Assembly: GCA_902728285.1 (NCBI GenBank)
Contig: CACVBU010001142.1
Coordinates: forward strand, 1,103,179 to 1,167,178
Source: Clytia hemisphaerica
Lineage: Eukaryota > Cnidaria > Hydrozoa > Leptothecata > Clytiidae
Length of the DNA stretch: 64,000 nt
Reading direction: 5' to 3'
Part shown: piece by piece, positions 31,701 to 41,657 of the stretch
Layout: each line of letters begins with the position of its first letter
Numbering within the stretch: position 1 is the stretch's first letter
Made by a program: the position numbers and the translations under genes
Notes under the pieces: generated by a model
The model's input: the letters and a program-made list of their open reading frames with translations, nothing else
What the model was told of the DNA's origin: nothing
The model's database searches: none

Positions 31701-33532
31701 TTGTCGTGCAGTTTTTATGACCAGTACTTGACTGGCAGGTGCTGGCCCGCAAACTAAACATAGTCAAATACAATATGTTTGTGTACCTCAAAATAGTGTG
31801 CGGAGAAAGACCCACACAGATCTTTTTCTCTCCCCAGAAAAATTTTTTAACCGGCCAAAACATATTAAAAACATTAGGGTGTCAAGGTCAGAATCACAAA
31901 ATTTTCAATGTTATTTTTTTTCTCTTATTTCAAAATAAAACCACAATAGGTTGGTTGTCCCTTTGCCTCTTAAATTGCCACATATTCATCTCCTGTCGTC
32001 AACCTTTTCTTAGCCAGAGTGATTGGCCAAACAAACAGTAAGTACGTACCCCGATTGATCAAATATCTTATAAATATTTCATGATTGGCCACTCACTCAC
32101 CACTCACCACACACAACAAGTGGTTTTGTTGATTACCAAAAATTATGAGTCATAGGCCATAGGCAGATAAGTAGAGAAAGAGGGGGGAGGGAAGCAGTTT
32201 TTCCTGCACTTATGCTTATCAGATTATAATTGATAACATGCAGGCATGAAAAATAATAGAAAAAAATACCACATACCTTACAGACTTGACTTTCCTTGTT
32301 GCAATGGATTTCAGAAGATAACCATAAGAAGAAAAACAAACATTGAGATGACCTTGATAGCAGCCCTCAGATGACGAATTTGGAGAAGATCGAAAATGTG
32401 CAGGCTTCAAAAATTCTTCAGAATTTGCGACAAAATAGATAAAATCAGGACTGTCTATTCTGTTTTTTCTTCTCCAAGCATCTAAAGCCATTTGACGAGT
32501 CTTGACTTTTAACGTTTTGACACTAACAGCCATCAAATCCCGGGCAAACCCTGCATTTTGACCTCATCCAGGTCTTTCTGCAAAATTTTGCAGGGTGCAG
32601 GCCTGCAAAACGCTTTTGTACACAAAATCTAAAATACAGACTCGAATTCACGCTTCCTGTAACGCGACTTGATAAACAGTTTTCTTATATTTACCGCGGA
32701 CTTTAAGTCAGTAAAATAAATCTAATGACACTAACGAATGATCCGGAAAAACAACTCCGGGTAGGCTAAAAACAAGCTGCGACAAAAAAGACTCCGGAGC
32801 ATACCCTGCGAGTGCATGTTTTGCAGGGGTGTCGCACCGCCCCTGGAACAATTTTATCAAATCAATTTTACAAAAAATGAATCATGAAGTGCTCAACTGA
32901 GTAGTACCACTTTTCTTGAGAAACAGCAAGGCTAAAACGCTTATTAAAAGTAATGCTACTAGTACTACTCATTGGTTTTTACTGGATTAGCTAGACATTT
33001 TGCATCACAACTTAGCTTATAATGAATTTATTCAAAAAGAAAATTTTAAAATCCGTAAGTCACTCAGAATTCTATGAACATAGTACTAAAAACCTACCTC
33101 TAATCGATACTTCTTTTTGATTCTATTGACAACTTTGTCTAGATACTCTTTTTCATTAGTATTGGTGATAGGCTCTGGTCGTGGACGTAGTTCTTTCTAA
33201 ATCACAAAGAAATTAAGCATGATAATAATTTTGTCATAATTGTGAACGCTAATAAAAAATTCTTTCAGCCAAAATCATTTCTATTTGTGTTTTGTAAAAC
33301 CAAAGCATATTCACAATTAGTTTCTTTTTTACAAATATTGGACTACAGGTAAACATTACAGTCAATAGTCCAAAAACTTTGAAACTTGTCTGTCTTGATA
33401 AGATTGAATATACCTAAAACACTATACCTCAAGACTCTTTCTGACACGATTTTTAGTTTTCTTGAAAAAGCTAGTTTCATTAGCATTGCAAAATGCCTCC
33501 TTCATTACATAATGTACTTTATCTAATATCAT
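27751..33532 (-). CDS. coiled-coil protein kinase-like gene, predicted pseudokinase
   Basis: Exons on the minus strand, all phase 0: 33532-33428 (ATG at 33532), 33196-33098, 29946-29893, 29622-29569 and 28779-27751. Each has AG before and GT after it and the joined frame is open. The first two exons encode basic, Asn/Lys-rich helices (MILDKVHYVMKEAFCN; YLDKVVNRIKKKYRLE). The third is acidic (ENSDDESKTSDDISD). The next, with the start of the last exon, forms a probable coiled coil (CLKEMVSMLRDSMKEKERQ). The last exon holds a kinase fold: a VVLKEV lysine and a helix with EARISRIL. The catalytic loop reads GILNNNITKDNIAL, with Asn in place of the catalytic Asp, and the DFG position reads LSLACR. 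It is therefore likely catalytically dead and may act as a scaffold or allosteric partner. More exons may lie between 33.1 and 29.95 kb. Confidence 0.7.
29187..29224. repeat. ATT/GTT microsatellite
   Basis: A triplet run of TTATTATTG and ATTATTATC units in a pseudokinase intron. Confidence 0.7.
30029..32846. mobile_element. possible hAT-like insertion in a pseudokinase intron
   Basis: The left edge CAGGGGCGTATCTAGG is a form often seen at hAT ends. The right edge reads CACCGCCCCTG, which complements the first 8 bases, and CCCTGCAAAA lies just inside both ends. A clean 8-bp duplication was not found (GCTGAACA left, GAACAATT right). The element would contain the OTU-like exon fragments. The boundaries are tentative. 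Confidence 0.35.
31558..32550 (-). pseudogene. two-exon fragment with an OTU-like protease motif
   Basis: Exon 32550-32277 (phase 1 in, phase 2 out) joins exon 31669-31558 (phase 2 in) with matching splice sites (AAAATGCAG, GTATGTGG, TTTTGTTTTAG). The second exon reads LPNGNCLYSSISLHLVGN, close to the OTU-type cysteine protease start motif (P-D-G-N-C-L), with Asn at the usual Asp. It stops after 37 codons, so the domain is truncated. The first exon (KVKTRQMALDAWRRKNRID; DSPDFIYFVANSEEFLKPA) is not recognised. It sits in an intron of the pseudokinase gene, but its phases do not fit that gene, so it is most likely a transposon gene remnant. Confidence 0.55.
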
Positions 33533-33689
33533 GTTTAGTTATGTATTGCTCTAAAAGAAATAAAACAAATGAATAAACAAAAACACAGTGCTGTAAAACA
33601 GGGAAAATTAGGAGTTTCAAATGGAGATATACAACACAAATGGGTCGAAGGTAGAGAGAGGCAACTTGATAGTCTAAAACAGGTTTTTC

Positions 33690-34075
33690 AGTTCAGGGGG
33701 GGGGGGTACCAACTCAGTGTACTGGCCCATAGGGTACTAACTTGATTTTTGGATATTTTTCCAAAAAATTAGACCACCACCCTTTTTAGTACACTGTACT
33801 AACTTTTCTCCACGACCGAAGCTTTGATACCACCCTTTTAGTACACTTGTACTAACTTTTCTCCATGACCAGAGTTTAGGTTCCAAATAAACTAATAATA
33901 AACTAATTTTCCTCACCCAGCAGACTTTTTACCAACTCAGAGCACCACCCATTTTAGTACAATGTATATACTAGCTTTTTCAATGTATTTTTTCAGAGGA
34001 CCACCCTTTTAGTACACTGTACTAACTCAATTTAAACTCAAAAATACACCACCCCACTGGGACAGTGAAAATCGC
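33690..34075. repeat. imperfect tandem repeat with TAGTACACTGTACTAAC
   Basis: A G-run followed by five or six degenerate units containing ACCACCCTTTTAGTACA and CTGTACTAACTT. The TAGTACA...TGTACTA word is itself palindromic. It lies just upstream of the pseudokinase start codon. Confidence 0.65.
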
Positions 34076-35185
34076 GCAGAAAAAAAATCAGATACATCGA
34101 AACAGTTTAAACAAATTTGAAATAATTTGAAAAATTAAGTGATAATATGTAATAGCTATTGCACGGTACATTTTCTCTATTTGAAAGGAAAAATAGAAAA
34201 AACATCTTAAAGGTTTTTTTTGTTCATCATAAAATTGGCTTCCCTAAAATAAAAAACGGTTCTTCGGCCTAGAAAGAAAATGGTAAACACAAAAAAAATG
34301 AAAATCACGAATAATGGAGTTTTAATATGATACGATTTTTCAAATCTTTAAAATCTTCAAATTTTTAAAATCAAAGTGGTTTCAACTCAACTAGGGAAAA
34401 TAATAACATTGGTGTTCAAACACATTTTTTTCTATCTTGATTTAATCTTTCTTTGAATTATTAAAAACAAATGAGATATTAAGGCTGAATTAAAGGTCTG
34501 GATGAGACTAAAAAATCACTTGCATCCTAAAAGTTTGATATACAATAGCATACTAGACACACCAGTTAAAGTTTTCAATGAATTTGCTTGTCTGTCACGT
34601 GTTTTGACATTTTTTGAGGAAATCATAAATCACATGGAACAACATGCTTATCCTCCATTATTATCCTTAGCACTCATAAGAAAAGAAATAGGAAGAGAAA
34701 ACTTTAAACATTCTATACCAGAAAAAAATAAAAACTTTATACCAAAAAAACTTTAAACATTTTATACCAGAAAAAATTTAAAAAGATTTTAAAAAGTTTA
34801 TACCAAAAAAACTTACAATATTTCTATATAAAGAAAAAGGGAAGATCGAAGCTCTATTTATTCAATCAATTAATCAATCTTTTATTTGAGACATCTTCAA
34901 CTTAAAACAAACTTAATTTTAATCAAATCTGATAAAGGACTGTTTTTAAAACAGTTATCCAAAGGGTATGTACTCTAGCTGTCAGTGCAAACCGAATTAT
35001 AACCAAATAAAAATTACTAAAGAAGTCATATTAAACAATTTATCTTAGTAAAATTCGCTTGGTAAAAGTGATTTATTTTAAAAATTAACATTCAAACCTT
35101 TAAATGAAATAATAGACAAATTACATCAAAGAACTGGTCAACACTGATAGCATGCTGTGAAAACAGCAACAACCTTTTATAGAAA
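34076..35185. other. intergenic between the pseudokinase and integrase genes
   Basis: AT-rich with repeated ACTTTAAACATTTTATACC words at 34700-34815. A plus-strand frame at 34502-34756 has no domain or splice support. Confidence 0.4.
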
Positions 35186-38100
35186 TCACATGGAACAACA
35201 TGCTTCAATATACCTGACAACATTGCCATAAATATCAATGCCATCTGATTGAGCGCTTGCATTTATTTGCTGATGTAGATTAGATAGCTGAGTTGGTGTA
35301 AGCGGTGCAACATATCGAGGCACAACAACTTTGATGTCATCAGGCTCCACTAGATTGTATGAATCTAAAATTTCTTCCACAGTAATGTTAACCTCATTGA
35401 TATCACGTCTAAATAGATTATTCATTGCGGTTGAATTTTGATGATAACATTTGAGGCTTCCTTGATACCATAATTGCAGAGGGCTGTTATTTTTTTCTGT
35501 GCGAACAGGGTGGTTGTTGTGGGCAAATTGCCAATTCTTCAAGGCATTTTGGATGCGGGGGCTGAATACATATTGTAGGCTAAACATATGGATTGGGTTC
35601 AGGATATCCAGTATATTGTGGTCCTCCATATGGTAGAAAATGACATAGTATTTGTGCAAGACTTTCCAATAGACATCTCTCCAGAGTCTTTCAATCCTTT
35701 GGTTGTGTACTGAGCGCCCACGTATACAACTTCCTCTTCTTTCCCCATTAAAAACTTCCATCATATGCTCAACATGATTGAATTCCTTCCCCTTGTCAAG
35801 TCTAACTCTGCTAGGAACACCAAAATCTTGCACACTTTTAATAAATGTGAACAGAGCAGAGGAAGCCTTGTTATCTGTAGATAAATTAAGTTGGGAGACA
35901 AGTCTTGAAAAGCCATCAATCTGACCAAAAACAACATATCCCCATCTGAAGAAAAAAAATAACCAAACACATTTTAAACATACTCCTCTGTAAAGATTGT
36001 TTTTTTATTTTACTTTATTCTTGTATGAGAATTTAAATTATACATGTTGTCTGGAAAATAATAATGAGACCAACCCTAACGACTAAATTGATTAGTCGAA
36101 CTAATTGAAAATCGTAAACAATTGAGAATTCAATTAGTTTGATTAATTGTTTCAAGTTCGACAAAGTTCGATAACAGGATTTGTTCGACAAGTTCGACAA
36201 ATATATTAGTTTGACTTAATATATTCAATATATTCGACAAAGTTTGATGATAGGATTTGTTTGACAAGTTGTGGATGTTCAAGGAAAAAGCATGTTAACG
36301 TGCGTTACAAAACCATTTTTGCACTGAAGTTTCCCAATTTTCACCCTTTATGACTGGTTCGATAGCAACAACTAAAATTAATTGAACTTAATCGAACTAT
36401 TAGTCTTTGAGAAAAGTTCGATTAAGTTCGATTGAAATTAATCGAACTTATGATTTTGAAAAAATATACCTTTTTTCAAAGAGGACGTCCTGTTGAATAA
36501 TTATGTAGTCCAGCCATAAAAACAATGATAGAGCCATGCATAATTACTGTATCATACATATTGTAATAATTATGCATGGTTTTATCATTTGTTTTTCTGC
36601 TGGACTACATAATTATTCAAAAGGTCTATTGTGAGAATTCTATTAAAGTGAGAATTCTATTAAAGTTCGACAATCGAACTTAGTCGAACTTCGACTAAGT
36701 TCGACAAAGTTTGATTAAAAAAGTGGTTTGATTGGTTCGATTAAAGTGGTCTGGAATTTTATTTACAATTTTCCCTATTTTGACTTTTTTTACAGTCTAA
36801 AATCTAAAACAATCTTTCTGCAATTCAAGATTCATAAAGCGCACTGTGCACTAATTAAATTCTGTTTTTACCGATTTGGTTTTTCAAATTTAAATAATTA
36901 TAATAATAATCTTTTATTATTATATTTTATATAATTTTCAAAAATATTAGATGTTTTTTATGTTTGATTCTTTTTATTTTTATTATATATATAATCACTT
37001 TTCTTTTCTAAAGGACAGATTCCTAAACTTTCACATATATATATAAATAATTCAACAACAAGTCTGAAAAAAGATGGGAGAGAAATCATGAAAAGGACCA
37101 AAAGAAAACAATCCCTGTTGTATGTTTGATTATTTTATTTCATCTGGTGCAACGGAAACAAAATTTTTTAGGATAGGCCAGAAAGAGACTAAGTTTTTGA
37201 CTTGCCTTACCTTACTAAAGCATGATTAGAGTCAATATGCCATAAACTATTAGGTGAAGGCACACTATATTGTCGCCGCTTAATTACTTGAGCCCAACGT
37301 TGTGCTGCACCAACAGGGTCTATTTCTGCTAAAAGCTTTTGACATCTGTTGCGTTGCAATATTATTGGTGGTTCCAATCTTTTAAGATGAGCAATCATCT
37401 CTCTGATTCCTGAGTTTGGAAAATCTTTGTTTATTTCCATCATAATCAGCTTTGTTTCCTCATCACTCAATGTGGTGTATCTGTCACGAATCGAAGGCAT
37501 TTTTTCTCTATTCATGAAATTGTGAATTGTATTGTAATGAAGCTTCTGACAGTGTAGCTCTAAAGCTCTAAAACAGCATCTAATAACATGAAAACCAGAA
37601 TATGATTCTTCAATGGGAATCAAAACTATAAAGTGCACTTACAAACATCAATTTGTCAGATCTAACAAAATTTATAACGGCACTGTCATCATTGACAATA
37701 AAACAAACAATATTCTGTCAAGAGCCTTGTAAACATTCCAACAACTTCCATCGAAATGATCTATCAAAGCTCAGTCTACCATTTTAGCGCGGTCCAAGGA
37801 TTGAGCCGAGAACTCTCGCAGAGCGCCCGAGCTCCCACGCAGCGCACACCGCGGGGATGAAAAACTTCAATCTGTCAATCATTTTCTCAAGCGAAGAGTA
37901 CGCAAAGCGATTCTAGCTTTACGATAGTGCCGCGGATCATCAATGGATAGTATTCAATTATCATTATCCCTTTATTTTCATTACTAGAACTTTTGCAAAA
38001 AAAAGGAAAAATAGAAAAGTTGTATTTTTTACTGCTCTATTCACATACTGAATTTGAAAGATCTTCTATGTGGCGTTTTTTTGCAAACTTCAAAAAACTG

Positions 38101-38667
38101 ATTTTTGTCCCGCCTTTGCGGGATTTTGGCCTAAGTGCTTGAGTGCAGCATAGGGTACAAAGTCCAAATATGCGTTTCCCGTAATTTTTGTACGAAGAGT
38201 TAGGTCTACACTGTCTGACCTAACAAACCATCTTCAGCTATCCTGCGTACTGGAAAACCAAGTGATAACAGTTTCTCAAGTTTTGCTTTATCAATTGGAA
38301 ATCTTGATCTTCGATTTAGTTGAGTTGGTTCTTCAACAACGTCATGTGGCAGAACCATATCATCACCCCCTTCCAAATGTGTATCAACTGTAACATCATT
38401 CAGTCCCTCAATGGGAACTGTCATGATGTCAATTTGGTTAAGCAAACTTGTTATGCTATCTTCAGTTTGATTATAAAGAAGCACATCCGTAATAGACTCA
38501 AGCCTTCTAACATTTAGCAGGATTGCTTCTAGTTCATTGCGTACGTTTCTCAAGGTTTCATGTGTAGGAGAAAGTTCAAGTGTTCGCCTTATGCCAGGAA
38601 TCCGTGCAACAATTGTATTGAAAGCTTCAACATCGGAAAGTGACTGAACTCTTTCCAGTCGATTCAT
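35186..38667 (-). CDS. three-exon integrase-core protein gene
   Basis: Exons 38667-38220 (ATG; phase 1 out, unusual donor GTCAGA), 37559-37211 (phase 1 in, 2 out) and 35945-35186 (phase 2 in). The joined frame is open to the stop. Exon 1 encodes a helical N-terminus and the start of a helix-turn-helix (KLEKLLSLGFPVRRIAEDGL). Exon 2 completes it (YNTIHNFMNREKMPSI) and starts the integrase fold (LWHIDSNHALV, first catalytic Asp). Exon 3 has GYVVFGQIDGFSRLV, then VRLDKGKEFNHV (second Asp) and SVHNQRIERLWRDVY (the Glu), so a complete D-D-E set is present. This matches a family of cellular-looking integrase-core proteins common in aquatic animals and derived from mobile elements. No TIRs or LTRs were seen around it. 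It may be a live element gene or a domesticated one. Confidence 0.8.
36040..36740. repeat. TTCGA/TTCGAC-rich repeat with internal hairpin, in an integrase intron
   Basis: Dozens of copies of GTTCGA, TTCGACAAAGTTCGA and AATTAATCGAACTT on both strands. Inside is a separate inverted repeat (36493-36620). Similar TCGAAC-rich text is found at 63712-63850. Confidence 0.6.
36493..36620. mobile_element. 128-bp hairpin MITE
   Basis: TTGAATAATTATGTAGTCCA at the left is the exact complement of the right end, and GCCATGCATAATTA is matched by TAATTATGCATGG near the centre. It is inserted in the TTCGA-rich repeat. Confidence 0.65.
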
Positions 38668-38961
38668 GATGACTCTTATTTATCTTTTCTATAAACAAAA
38701 CAAATCCCCAAATCACCCAAAGATTAATCTCACAAGCATTTACATTTACAAGCATCAAAAGTAAGTAAGTATTTATGCATTTCCCATGCAGCCATAGCAT
38801 AGCTTCTAGGAAAACGTAAGATACAAACCTCCGAGATGTGATCCTTATCTCTGATCCCGTCTTTCTCTTTTCTGACTGTCTGACTGTCTGAGTTTCTCAT
38901 TTCTGACTGAGTTTTCATACCTGTCAATCATTTGACCATCAATTTCGACCAGTCTAATTTT
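38668..38961. other. 5' flank of the integrase gene and SINE body
   Basis: Contains the tail of the SINE-like repeat (a CTGACTGT repeat at about 38870-38890) and no recognised gene. Confidence 0.4.
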
Positions 38962-39046
38962 CGCACCGAGTGGGATTCGAACCACCACCAAAGAAAGACC
39001 TTCGGATCCGGAAGCCAGCGCTCTATCCCTTGAGCCATCGCCGCAC
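38962..39046 (-). repeat. tRNA-derived SINE head
   Basis: On the minus strand there is a pol III B box GGTTCGAATCCCAC (38983-38970) and an A box TGGCTCAAGGG (39037-39027), spaced as in a tRNA, with a GATAGAGC D-arm. The anticodon stem has an extra base and the acceptor ends do not pair, so it is not a working tRNA. The SINE body probably runs left to about 38860. Confidence 0.6.
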
Positions 39047-39587
39047 AGCAAAATCCCGCAATACACCGTTTTCATGTCTCGGGAAACCCGGGTGGCCCGT
39101 CTTGCGGAAGGTCTCGGATTTTCGAACTTGGTAGGAAAAATAGGCGGTGGGTGTGGCGTTCAGTAAAGTAAACAAACCACATTTTTGTTGTTCTCCTTCC
39201 CTATTTTCCTTAAAATCAAGGATTTGCACTGAAATCATTTATTTTGATATAAAACAAGTCTTCCTCCAAATGTTTGAACAAAATAATCCAAAAAAATTCT
39301 GCAATTTTTTTCGAAAAAAGACCCAAATGCTTGCACTAAAGCACCTCTCAATATTTCAGTATAAAGGCATAATTTGTCTAGTTGAAGCTTTATCCCTACA
39401 TATATTTCTAGTTTTTCACTATTTCTAGCATTATTTTCAAGAAATATACATCTTTTATTCAGAAAAAAGTAATGGTGGTGTCTTTCTTGGTCTTTGTTGT
39501 TGCTATTTGAGATAAAGGCAACACTCCCGAACCACTTTCGATTGTTTATTTTTTGAAGAAAGCCCGCGAAAATTTTTCAACAACAAA

Positions 39588-41657
39588 ATGGCCGAAAACA
39601 ATCAAGAAAAAACAACTTTTGAGACTTTCAAATTATGGTCTGAGGTTTCATTGAGAAGATACTTAAATTCACATGGAAAAGATACTAATGGAACATTTGA
39701 TGAACTTGTTGCAAGGTAAAAAATTTTCAACAAGGGGATTTGAACTCTCACTCAGTCAATTTCTATATTTCAAACACCGTACATCAATAAATTAGTTGAT
39801 TGACAGCTTGTTTTATCAGTTCATAAATAGTTTTTTTTAACTTGTGGTTTTAAAAACAGTTTTTTCTTTTTCAGGACCTATGTCGCTCACTGTGAGAACG
39901 CTCCTCTTGTGCCTACAAAGCAGAGCGAAGAAAAAGCCCTTGAAGGAGAATATGTTCTAAAACTAAAAGTTGGCGAAAAAAGGATCAAAGACCCCTTGAA
40001 AATTCAATACGGATGGCTCAAAGAGAAGGACGCAATTACGAAATGGCCTTCAATGTACTATCAAGATATGTCTCGCTATGTAAATCTCCAGGGTCCTCAG
40101 TTTATCGCTCAACTTGACAGAGAATATAAACTAGGAAAAGCATTCAGATATTTCACCGACGGATTAGTTGACGACATTTTGTATTTGGAAATTGACGAGG
40201 ATCTATGCTTTATTAAAACACAGGTTTGCAGATCTCAGGCAATGAGGAAAAAAAAGTATCATGTTTGGGCCGTTTTGACAAAGGATAAAAGTGATGAAAC
40301 ACCTGGAGGAGAAATTTTAACGGCGTGTTGTGGTTGCTTGGCTGGTTTAGGTGGCATGTGCAATCATCTCATCGGAATGCTTTTTAAAATTGAAAATGCT
40401 GTCACCAAAGGTCTGACTAAACCTTCCAAAACTAGTCAAAAGTCTACTTGGAATGATCGATCTCGTGGACGAGCTAATCTTGTTTTTGGTCCAGTTGAAG
40501 AAGTTGTTTTCCAAAAAAGTCATTATTTGAGCGAATCGGATCGTGACCTTAGGGAAGAGGCAAAAGGTTTCAGAGCGTTCGAGGGGTCCCTCTATAAACA
40601 ACATAAAGAAGAACTTAAAGATTCTAATAAACTTCGTGATAGACTTTTTCAATGCTTAAAACCAGATATTCCAAACAGTCGTTTTGCTGAATTTATGGAG
40701 GAAAAGCCATTAAATAGAAAACAAATTCAAGATTTTGACCTACCAAAAACAATATTTGAATCAAAAATGGCATATACATATAACACTGAATTAAGTCCTA
40801 AAGAAAATGCTGGACTATTTACATATGAATTAAAAATATCTAAAAAAAATATCCTAGATCTCAGTGAAGCTACAGTTGGACAAGGTGAAACAGAAATTTG
40901 GAAAAATCATAGACAAGGTCGGATGACAGCTTCAAACTTTCACTCCATTTTCACAAAATGTGCAACACTCCGAAAAAATCCTGAGACTGATTGTACTTCC
41001 CTTACAAATACTCTTTTGGGTAAGTCAGGCCCATCAGGTAACGAGTATGCTATAAAACACGGAAATAATTTGGAAGAACGTGCTAGAAGAAGATATCGTC
41101 ACATCATGAAATCCAAGCATAGAAAGTTTGAAGTAAAAGAGGCTGGTTTATTTCTGTTTGAAAAACATCCTTTTGTCGGTGGTTCACCAGACGGTCTGGT
41201 TTCATGTGTGTGTTGTGGAGAAGGAGTCTTGGAAATTAAATGTCCATTCAATGTCAGGGACTCTGTTCCTAGTCACGAAAATGTTGCTTACTTAGTTAAA
41301 AATGACACAACTGGTCTGGTGAATTTAAAACGAAATCACAATTATTTTTTTCAAATACAAGGTCAATTAGGTGTTACAGGTCGCAAGTACTGTGATTTCT
41401 TTGTGTATACAAGACACGGGGAATATATGGAACGTATAAAATTTGAACCTACGCTATGGACTGAGATTTTGGACCGTTTAAATTGTTTCTGGATTGACCA
41501 TTTTTGTATAAAAATACTTCTTGGTAATGATGACGAGGAATCTTTAACTCAGGCTACAAGTGGGCTCAAATTGACAGATGACGTTAATGATGGAAAGAAG
41601 GAAAACTCTCACCCTGTCCAAAGTGGCATTCCAAATAAAAAAGCTAAATATCAATAA
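39588..41657 (+). CDS. SAP - SWIM finger - YqaJ nuclease protein of the transposon
   Basis: Two exons: 39588-39715 (ATG at 39588, phase 2 out, GTAAAA donor) and 39875-41657 (CTTTTTCAG acceptor), about 636 residues. The start choice rests on the first in-frame ATG of exon 1. The N-terminal LRRYLNSHGKDTNGTFDELVAR fits a SAP DNA-binding helix pair and crosses the splice junction. A SWIM-type zinc finger reads CCGCLAGLGGMCNH (C-x-C-x7-C-x-H). The C-terminal half has the YqaJ/lambda-exonuclease-like motifs GRMTASNFHSIF, GGSPDGLV, LEIKCPF and QIQGQLGVTG, where the Asp, Glu and Lys residues form the metal site. It probably processes DNA ends during or after transposition. It converges with the transposase gene. 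Confidence 0.85.

Noticed and set aside
38962-39046. A working tRNA gene
   Set aside because: The anticodon arm has an extra base and the acceptor strands do not pair; it fits a SINE head.
40347-40652. Minus-strand frame inside the YqaJ gene
   Set aside because: Shadow of the plus-strand SWIM-YqaJ exon.
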